64,000 nt of DNA from Sporocytophaga sp. (GTDB lineage: Bacteria > Bacteroidota > Bacteroidia > Cytophagales > Cytophagaceae): assembly GCA_024707265.1 (NCBI GenBank), contig JANQAB010000002.1:1012188-1076187 (forward strand), given 5' to 3'. Under the pieces are notes generated by a model. It searched no databases. It saw nothing but the letters and a program-made list of their open reading frames with translations, and was not told the DNA's origin. This document shows positions 58,021-64,000 of this stretch, piece after piece (the first letter of the stretch is position 1; every line of letters begins with the position of its first letter). A program made the translations under genes and the position numbers.

Positions 58021-58383
58021 AAACATGAAAGTTCTTTTTTTAATAAAATGGCAAATAAAAAAAGTTATATTTTGTTGTTGTGTTTTTTAAAAATAGGTTT
58101 GAAAAATGGGTTGTTGTTTTGTAAAAGTTATGTTTTTTGAAGTAATAGGTTTAAAAATTATGGTGATTTTAGATAAATGTTTAAAAATTGTATAAAGTAG
58201 GTTTAAAATATGACTTGTTGTTGGTTGGTTTTTGAATTGGATTTAATCAAGTATATCATTTATAATCTTTAAGGAGGATACTGAAGCTTAAAAATTGGAT
58301 CTTTTTTATTTTTTGGATATCCTAAAATAAAAATGCCTCTTAAATTAAGAGGCATTTTTGCTATTTGAGTATGTTTTTTTTTA
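58021..58383. other. AT-rich gene-free stretch with a 52-base periodic repeat
   Basis: No open frame of coding character is seen here. TAGGTTT(A/G)AAAA occurs at 58094, 58146 and 58198, exactly 52 bases apart, within decayed T/G-rich units (TTGTTGTT, AAAGTTATRTTTT). The right end holds the terminator of the response-regulator gene. The rest may be long 5' leader or upstream regulatory DNA. Confidence 0.45.
58329..58359 (-). terminator. Terminator of the response regulator gene
   Basis: A perfect 15 bp inverted repeat AAAAATGCCTCTTAA/TTAAGAGGCATTTTT lies 25 bases after the regulator stop. It is followed by a T-rich tract on the minus strand. Confidence 0.85.
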
Positions 58384-59034
58384 TCAGACTATCTTATTTT
58401 CTAAAGCAAGTTTAACAAGTTCTGCAGCATTTTTTACTTTGAGTTTTTTCATGATATTGAATCTGTGTGTTTCAATAGTTCTGATGCTGATTGTAAAGCT
58501 ATCTGCAATTTCTCTGTTGCTGTTTCCGTTGATTATCATTTTTAAAATGCCTTTTTCACGTTTGGTCAGACCAAAACTGTCAGAATCGTCATCAGGAGCA
58601 GATCCCTTTTTGATTTTTTGTAAGTATCCTTCTGCTATGATACTTGAAACAGGGGTGCTAAAGTATTTATCACCTTTAGAAATTGTAGTTATAGCTTTTA
58701 TAAATTCTTCTTTTCCTGTATCTTTTAAAAGATAACCGGAGGCTCCTGATTCTATGGATTTTAAAATGTAATCCTCGTTATCGTGCATAGAAAGGATAAG
58801 TGTTTTGGTGTTGGGGTAACGATCAGATATGATTGAGGTAGCTTCAATGCCATTCATTTCCGGCATTGAAATGTCCATTACCACAACATCCGGAGTAAGT
58901 TTTTTAACCTGTTCAATAGCTTCAATTCCGTTTGAAGCTTCTCCGATTATTTTTATGTTTTTCTCATTGCTTAGAGTGGCTTTGATGCCGTCCCTTACAA
59001 TGCCATGATCATCAACCAATAAAACTTTTATCAT
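58384..59034 (-). CDS. NarL/LuxR-family response regulator
   Basis: 216 residues. Receiver: VDDHGIVRDGI, phospho-acceptor Asp in VVVMDISMPEMNG, Lys in YLLKDTGKEEF. The C-terminal LuxR-type helix-turn-helix has LTKREKGILKMIINGNSNREIADSFTISIRTIETHR. It is the partner of the adjacent kinase (4-base gap) and a likely activator of the nitrate operon and nirBD. The TACYYMT-like heptamers in both promoters are plausible targets. Direct evidence for nitrate is only the context and the NarX-like kinase. Confidence 0.88.
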   Translation of the reverse strand: MIKVLLVDDHGIVRDGIKATLSNEKNIKIIGEASNGIEAIEQVKKLTPDVVVMDISMPEMNGIEATSIISDRYPNTKTLILSMHDNEDYILKSIESGASGYLLKDTGKEEFIKAITTISKGDKYFSTPVSSIIAEGYLQKIKKGSAPDDDSDSFGLTKREKGILKMIINGNSNREIADSFTISIRTIETHRFNIMKKLKVKNAAELVKLALENKIV

Positions 59035-59038
59035 ATTC

Positions 59039-60824
59039 CTAAGCGTTTACTATAGGTACTTTTATCATTATTTTAGTGCCTTTGCCAATTCCTGTTTCAA
59101 TTCTGAATTCGCCATTAATGAGGCTGGTTCTTTCCTGGATGTTTACTATTCCATTTCCTGAGCTTACAGATCTTACTTTAGAGTCAAGGTACGAGGTATT
59201 GAAGCCTTTTCCGTTATCCGATATGCTGATAGTGAGGCAGGTATCTGAATTTGATACGAAAATTGTTACTTCATCAGCTTCAGCATATTTGATTGCATTG
59301 TTTAATGCTTCCTGTATGATTCTGTAAATGTTGATTTCTACTGTTTTATTTAATCTTTGGATGTCAGACTCATTTTCAAAAACCACATCTATATTAGAGC
59401 TTTTGGAAACCTGTTCGCTGAGGTTTTTGAGTGCAGGTATTATTCCGAAATCACTTAATACACTGGGCATCAGGTTAAATGATATTCTTCTGACCTCTAC
59501 AATAGTTTCGTAAAGCATATTTTTTATTTCAGTTAACCTGGATTTTTCATTCTTGGAAGCTGCACCTTTCAGACCTTCTATATTAAATTTTAATGCGGTT
59601 AATTTTTGACCTAGACCATCGTGAAGTTCTCTTGCGATTTTTTTTCGTTCTTTTTCCTGTCCTTCGATTATCGACGATGTTCTAATTTTCTGTTCATTAA
59701 TACTTTGTCTGAATTTCTGGGTAATGTCCGTATATATTGCAATATAACTTCCAGGGCTTCCGTCATTGCTTAAAACAGGTACGATGGTGGTATCGAGCCA
59801 GAAAAAGCTTCCGTCTTTTGCTTTGTTCTTTATTTCGTCATTCCATAACTTTCCGCCGGATATGGTCTCCCACATTCTGTCGAAAAACTGCTTAGAATGA
59901 TAGTGGCCACTGATCATATGAAATCGGTTTCCTAAAAGCTCTTCTCTTTTGTATTTCGAAATTTCGCAAAATTTATCATTTACATAGGTGATGATGCCAT
60001 ATTTATCTGTTTTTGCTACAATTGATGCATGATCAAGTGCAAAATGGATGTCTTTCAGGTCTCTGATGGATCTTTCCAGTGACTTATTGGCAATAATGAG
60101 TTTTTTTGCAAGGTCTGATGCTTTTTCTTCTGAAAGAATTAATTCTCTTATTGTTAATTTGATTTTTAAGACTGCAGGCCGGAATATAAATAAGCCTTCA
60201 AATATGAGTATAATCAGCGTGATAATAAGTAATATATGCTCTATTTTTCTTAATAGTGCCATTTTTTTCTGGGCTTCTACATCGTACTGGTGTACAATTT
60301 CGTCCATTCCGTTTAAAAATCTTCTTTCATTGCTTAGTATTCTCTGGATGGCAGCGTCCATTTTAGTTTGGTTAGCTTCCGTTGGGTTTTCTTTAAGATT
60401 TATGATAGTGAGAGCGCCGTTCAGTACACTGTAAAAGTTTTGATCTATAGAGTCAAACATCTGTTCAACCTGAGCGCTGTTATTCCCTGGAAGATTGAGG
60501 TCTTTATTTCCATATCGCAGTCCCATGTGATTTTTTTTCCCAGTATTCTACAAGGCTTTTCAGCTCTTTTATTTTGTCTTGGTATTCGATGTGGTCAAGA
60601 CTTGCATATAAAATAAGGCATAGTTTGACGATTTCCTGGCTTTTAAAACGCTGTTTTCCTGCCAGGTTTACAACATGGGAGTCTGATATCTGACTATTTA
60701 TAGATGATTGTATTAAAAATTGACCGGTAAGGGTTAATAATGCGACCGCTGTAAGGGCGAAAATATACATTCGGGTAAAATTATAACCCGTTTTCTCATC
60801 CAGAACCTCTTGTTTAGCTTTCAC
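59039..60824 (-). CDS. NarX-like sensor kinase (PilJ-type input, PAS, HisKA_3), frame broken at 60531
   Basis: The frames 60824-60504 and 60526-59039 give ~594 residues. A membrane helix (MYIFALTAVALLTLTGQFLI) is followed by a PilJ/NarX type input segment with VVNLAGKQRFKSQEIVKL, comparable to the nitrate-binding P box of NarX/NarQ. A second helix (ILLIITLIILIFEGLFIF), a PAS domain, HisKA_3 (ARELHDGLGQKLTALKFNIE) and HATPase follow. The break is an 8-base A run (plus-strand T 60531-60538); one fewer gives WEKNHMGLRYGNKDLNLPGNN. It likely senses external nitrate or nitrite and phosphorylates the NarL-type regulator. Confidence 0.85.
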
Positions 60825-61080
60825 GCGATTACTTAAAATATAAATTTAATAAGACACTCAGTTAATTCAAAGTATTTAAGGTGTTGTACGTAGGTGATTA
60901 CTTATTGTAAAGTACGTAGTATAGTTTTTTAAAACTTCATTAAATTCAAACCTATTTTTATTAAAAATATAGTTTTTGTTATTAAACATCATTAAATTTT
61001 AACTGTATTTAGATAAAAATACTAAAATTTATTGACAAATGGTATTTATTTAAGTGGGTATGTTGTTTTAAAAAGAACTT
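60825..61080. other. Divergent control region between the sensor kinase and nirB
   Basis: There is no gene here. It contains TACGTA at 60887-60892 and 60913-60918, and a TACTTAT heptamer at 60899-60905 between them. These could control the kinase-regulator pair or nirB from a distance. The remainder is plain AT-rich DNA. Confidence 0.45.
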
Positions 61081-61143
61081 TACGTATCTGTTGATAAAAT
61101 TATACGTAAATTTACTTAGTCGTATTTTTTTTCTATATATTTG
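61081..61143 (+). promoter_or_regulatory. nirB promoter and operator
   Basis: TACGTA boxes at 61081-61086 and 61103-61108 (22 bases, two helical turns apart) are followed by TTTACTTA, GTAT and a Bacteroidetes -7 element TATATTTG at 61136-61143, ~42 bases before the nirB ATG. The layout mirrors the porin promoter, with 33 rather than 36 bases from box to -7. Confidence 0.6.
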
Positions 61144-61184
61144 ATTTAAGTGAATTACTTCTGGCAACCTTACTAAATAAAATT

Positions 61185-63690
61185 ATGAAGAAGCTAAACA
61201 ATCTTGTTATCGTCGGAAATGGAATGGTTGGATATAAAATGTGCGAAAAGCTCATTGAGAAGAAGGTGCAGGATGAATACAATATAATTGTATTCGGAGG
61301 AGAGTCAAGACCAGCTTATGACAGAGTTCATCTGTCTGAATATTTTTTCTGGCAAATCTGCAGACGATCTTTTAATGGCTCCTGCAGACTGGTATAAAGA
61401 AAATGGTATAAACCTGTATTTAAATGATCCTGTTGTAAAAATTGACAGAGAGAAAAAAGCAGTAATTTCTTCTAAAGGGCAGACTGTTTCATATTCTAAA
61501 CTAGTCTTAGCAACAGGTTCAAGCTGCTTTATTCCATCTATACCTGGTATTGAAAAAGACGGAGTAATTGCTTACAGAACTATAGAAGATCTTGATGATA
61601 TAAAATCTTATGCTGCTAAGTCTAAAAAAGGAGTAGTCATTGGTGGCGGACTTCTTGGGCTAGAGGCCGCCAAAGCATTGATGGATCTTGGTCTTGAGAC
61701 ACACGTTGTGGAATTTGCTCCAAAGCTTATGCCAAGACAGCTGGATGAAAAAGGTGCCATCATGCTTAAAGAGAAAATAGAAACCCTTAACATCAGCATA
61801 CACCTTAATAAAAATACCAAATCTATCGAAGGCGAGGGAAAAGTTGCAAAGATGGTTTTTGCGGATGGAAGTGAGTTGGAGACTGATATGATTGTAGTTT
61901 CAGCCGGTATTAAACCTCGTGATGAGTTAGCAAGAGAATCTGGTCTGGAAGTAGGGCCACGTGGAGGTATCGTAGTAAATGATTTGCTTCAGACTTCTGA
62001 TCCTGATGTTTATTCAATCGGAGAATCTGCTTTATATAAAGGAATGATTTATGGGTTGGTTGCTCCGGGATATGAAATGGCAGACGTAGTAGCGAATTCA
62101 CTTGCAGGCGGATCAAAAACCTTTGCGCCATATGATATGTCAACAAAGCTTAAGCTGATAGGGGTAGACGTAGCAAGCTTCGGAGATCCTTTCTGTACAG
62201 AACAGGAACATCAGCATATTGTATTTGAAGATAAAACCAAAGGAATATACAAAAGAGTAAATATTTCGGCTTGTGGTAACTATCTGCTTGGTGGGGTTCT
62301 TGTCGGTGATGCTAAGGATTACAACATGTTATTGCAGACCTATAAGAATGCAATTATTTTACCTCCAACTCCTGAAGACCTTATTCTGGGGCCTAGGAGC
62401 GGGGCGGAGTCTACCGGTAGCGGTGTTTTGAGTCTTCCTGATGCAGCTTTAATCTGTTCCTGTGAAAATGTTACCAAAGGAGATATTTGTTCTGCTGTAA
62501 CCTACAACAACCTTGAAGATGTTGCAGGTATAAAAAAATGTACCAAAGCGGGAACCGGTTGTGGTGGTTGTGTACCTATGCTGAACGACCTGTTGACTGC
62601 TACGCTTAAGGCTTCAGGAAAAGAAGTAAATAAGGTTCTGTGCGAGCATTTCAGCTATTCAAGACAAGAGGTGTTGGCAATCATCAAATCAACAGAAATC
62701 AAAACTTATGATGAGCTGCTAATGAAGTATGGTAACGGTGATGGTTGCGAAGTTTGTAAACCAGCTGTGGCTTCTATGCTTGCAAGTACCTGGAATGATA
62801 TGATCCTTAACCAGGATACCATTCAGGATACCAACGACAAATATCTTGCAAATATTCAAAAAGGAGGAACATATTCCGTAGTACCAAGAATACCTGGTGG
62901 TGAGATCACTCCTGAGAAGTTGATAGCAATTGGAGTGATCGCCAAGAAATATGATCTGTACTGTAAAATTACAGGTGGACAAAGAATTGACCTTTTTGGA
63001 GCGCGTGTAGATGAATTACCTCTTATCTGGGAAGAGCTAATCGAAGCAGGTTTCGAAAGCGGCCATGCATATGGAAAATCACTGAGAACAGTTAAGAGTT
63101 GCGTGGGATCAACATGGTGCAGATTTGGTCTTCATGACTCCGTGACATTTGCAATAGAAATCGAAGAACGCTATAAAGGTCTGAGAGCTCCTCATAAACT
63201 GAAGAGTGCTGTATCTGGATGTGTACGTGAATGTGCAGAAGCTCAGGGTAAAGACTTTGGTATTATCGCTACAGACAAGGGCTGGAACCTTTATGTATGC
63301 GGTAATGGAGGTGCAAAACCTCAGCATGCTAAATTACTTGCATCTGATATCGACAAAGAAACATGTATTAAGTACATCGACAGGTTCCTTATGTTCTACA
63401 TACGCACTGCAGAACCATTGAACAGAACATCAACATGGCTTAATAAACTTGAAGGTGGTATAGAATATCTGAAAGACGTGATCGTGAATGATTCTCTAGG
63501 TCTTGGTGAACAGTTGGAAAAGGAAATGCAGTATATGGTGGATACATACAAATGCGAGTGGAAAGATGTTGTGGAAAATCCTGCTAAGAGAAAGAAATTT
63601 ACTCACTTCATAAACTCTCCGATAGCAGACCCTACTATTAAGTTCCAGGCAATGAGAGATCAGAAGAAGCCGGTAGAATGGGGAGCATAG
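61185..63690 (+). CDS. nirB: Assimilatory nitrite reductase (NADH) large subunit, frame broken at 61343
   Basis: The frames 61185-61397 and 61288-63690 join to ~834 residues, the normal NirB length. The break is a T6 run (61343-61348); one fewer restores HLSEYFSGKSADDLLMAPADW. Domains in order: FAD/NADH (VIVGNGMVGYKMCEK, VVIGGGLLGLEAAKAL), two BFD-type 2Fe-2S motifs (CSCENVTKGD ... CGGCVPML; CEHFSYSRQEV ... CEVCKPAVA), ferredoxin-like half domain (GGTYSVVPRIPGGEITPEKL), and the siroheme/4Fe-4S site SCVGSTWCRFG ... CVRECAEAQG. It reduces nitrite to ammonium with six electrons from NADH in the cytoplasm, with NirD downstream. Confidence 0.92.
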
Positions 63691-63768
63691 TAGAGTCGTA
63701 AGTTCTAAGTTTAAAGCTCAAGAGATATTAAAGTCTCTCTCCTTAAGGAGTGAGGTTTAGGATGAGGT
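63691..63768. repeat. Interspersed-repeat-like spacer after nirB
   Basis: AAGTTCTAAGTTTAAAGCTC resembles the spacer at 22.3 kb. Next comes the 12-base palindrome CTCCTTAAGGAG (63739-63750) and a G-rich GTGAGGTTTAGGATGAGGTG, the look of BIME-type repeats found between Bacteroidetes genes. It lies inside the likely nirBD transcript. Confidence 0.4.
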
Positions 63769-63839
63769 GAATTACAGAGAAGAATTAGGTATAAGTTTTG
63801 TATTAAAATACTAACAGCTCAATTTCTAAATTTATTATT

Positions 63840-64000
63840 ATGGAAGCAATTTCAGTAGAAACAATAAAATGGGTCATGGTGGCGAAAGAGGAGGATGTTC
63901 CGGCAAATGGGGGATCATGCGTGATGTATAAAAATGAGCAGATTGCTATATTCAATTTTAAAAAAAGAAATGAATGGTATGCAACACAGAATATGTGCCC
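63840..64000 (+). CDS. nirD: Nitrite reductase small subunit (Rieske-like), cut by window end
   Basis: 53 residues are visible from the ATG at 63840. The start IKWVMVAKEEDVPANGGSCV and the NEWYATQNMCP segment fit NirD, whose Rieske-type fold assists NirB; the first Cys of a CPH-type motif appears just before the window ends. It follows nirB by 149 bases. Confidence 0.85.
   Translation, partial: MEAISVETIKWVMVAKEEDVPANGGSCVMYKNEQIAIFNFKKRNEWYATQNMC

Noticed and set aside
4072-63690. Widespread programmed +1 frameshifting as a new recoding system
   Set aside because: The breaks share only homopolymer context, with no common slippery codon, stop or downstream structure. Systematic insertion error explains them more simply; only dnaX has a biological precedent.
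1-64000. CRISPR arrays, prophage, integrase or transposase genes
   Set aside because: No regularly spaced direct repeats, phage structural genes or DDE/tyrosine recombinase motifs were seen on either strand.

Overview
The window comes from a member of the Bacteroidetes, most likely the Cytophagales (Cytophaga/Sporocytophaga-like). The signs are low G+C, candidate promoters of the TAnnTTTG type, a gliding-motility type C-terminal sorting domain (type IX secretion) on a 1076-residue surface protein, many PAS histidine kinases, LytS/LytTR pairs and few Shine-Dalgarno sites. No prophage, transposase, CRISPR array, tRNA or rRNA was recognised.

Layout. Positions 1-24.6 kb hold mostly housekeeping genes: an LRR/TPR exported protein, aminopeptidase P, a subtilisin-like protease, an operon of M16 peptidase, O-methyltransferase and LysM lytic transglycosylase, two tandem PAS histidine kinases with a CheY-like receiver, a eukaryote-type NADP isocitrate dehydrogenase, a lipoprotein, a second M16 peptidase, dnaX, a phoD-like phosphatase and a degenerate receiver. 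Positions 24.7-39.8 kb hold a PEBP-family protein, an RpoD-like sigma factor, a HepT/HEPN-like protein, a Pnkp-like phosphatase with a decayed kinase half, LiaF-like proteins with a LytS/LytTR pair, an MtfA-like peptidase with a short RecQ, another PAS kinase, a cysteine-rich copper-binding protein and an MTA/SAH nucleosidase. Positions 39.9-46 kb hold the sorted surface protein, a small RNA-kinase-like P-loop protein overlapping a Thg1-like 3'-5' polymerase, and a TPM-domain protein.

Positions 46.1-64 kb form one nitrate assimilation locus. A ten-gene leftward operon reads porin - nrtA - nrtB - nrtD - nasA (molybdenum nitrate reductase fused to an FAD/NAD reductase) - a sulfite/nitrite-reductase-like protein with a rubredoxin tail - moaA - moaD - moaE - mobA. 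Next to it are a LuxR-type response regulator and a NarX-like sensor kinase (leftward), and rightward nirB and nirD. Nitrate would be taken up through the porin and ABC transporter, reduced by NasA with its molybdopterin cofactor partly supplied by the moa/mob genes, and nitrite reduced to ammonium by NirBD. The porin and nirB promoters share a TACGTA / TTTACTTA / TATATTTG layout, which suggests a common nitrate-responsive regulator.

A striking general property is that eleven genes are interrupted by twelve reading-frame breaks. Eleven of the breaks are repaired by removing one base, usually from a homopolymer. Several of the genes are ones that should be intact (dnaX, nirB, mobA). The simplest reading is systematic insertion error in the assembly. 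The A11 run in dnaX could also be a genuine programmed slippage site. I annotate these genes as single coding regions with the break noted.
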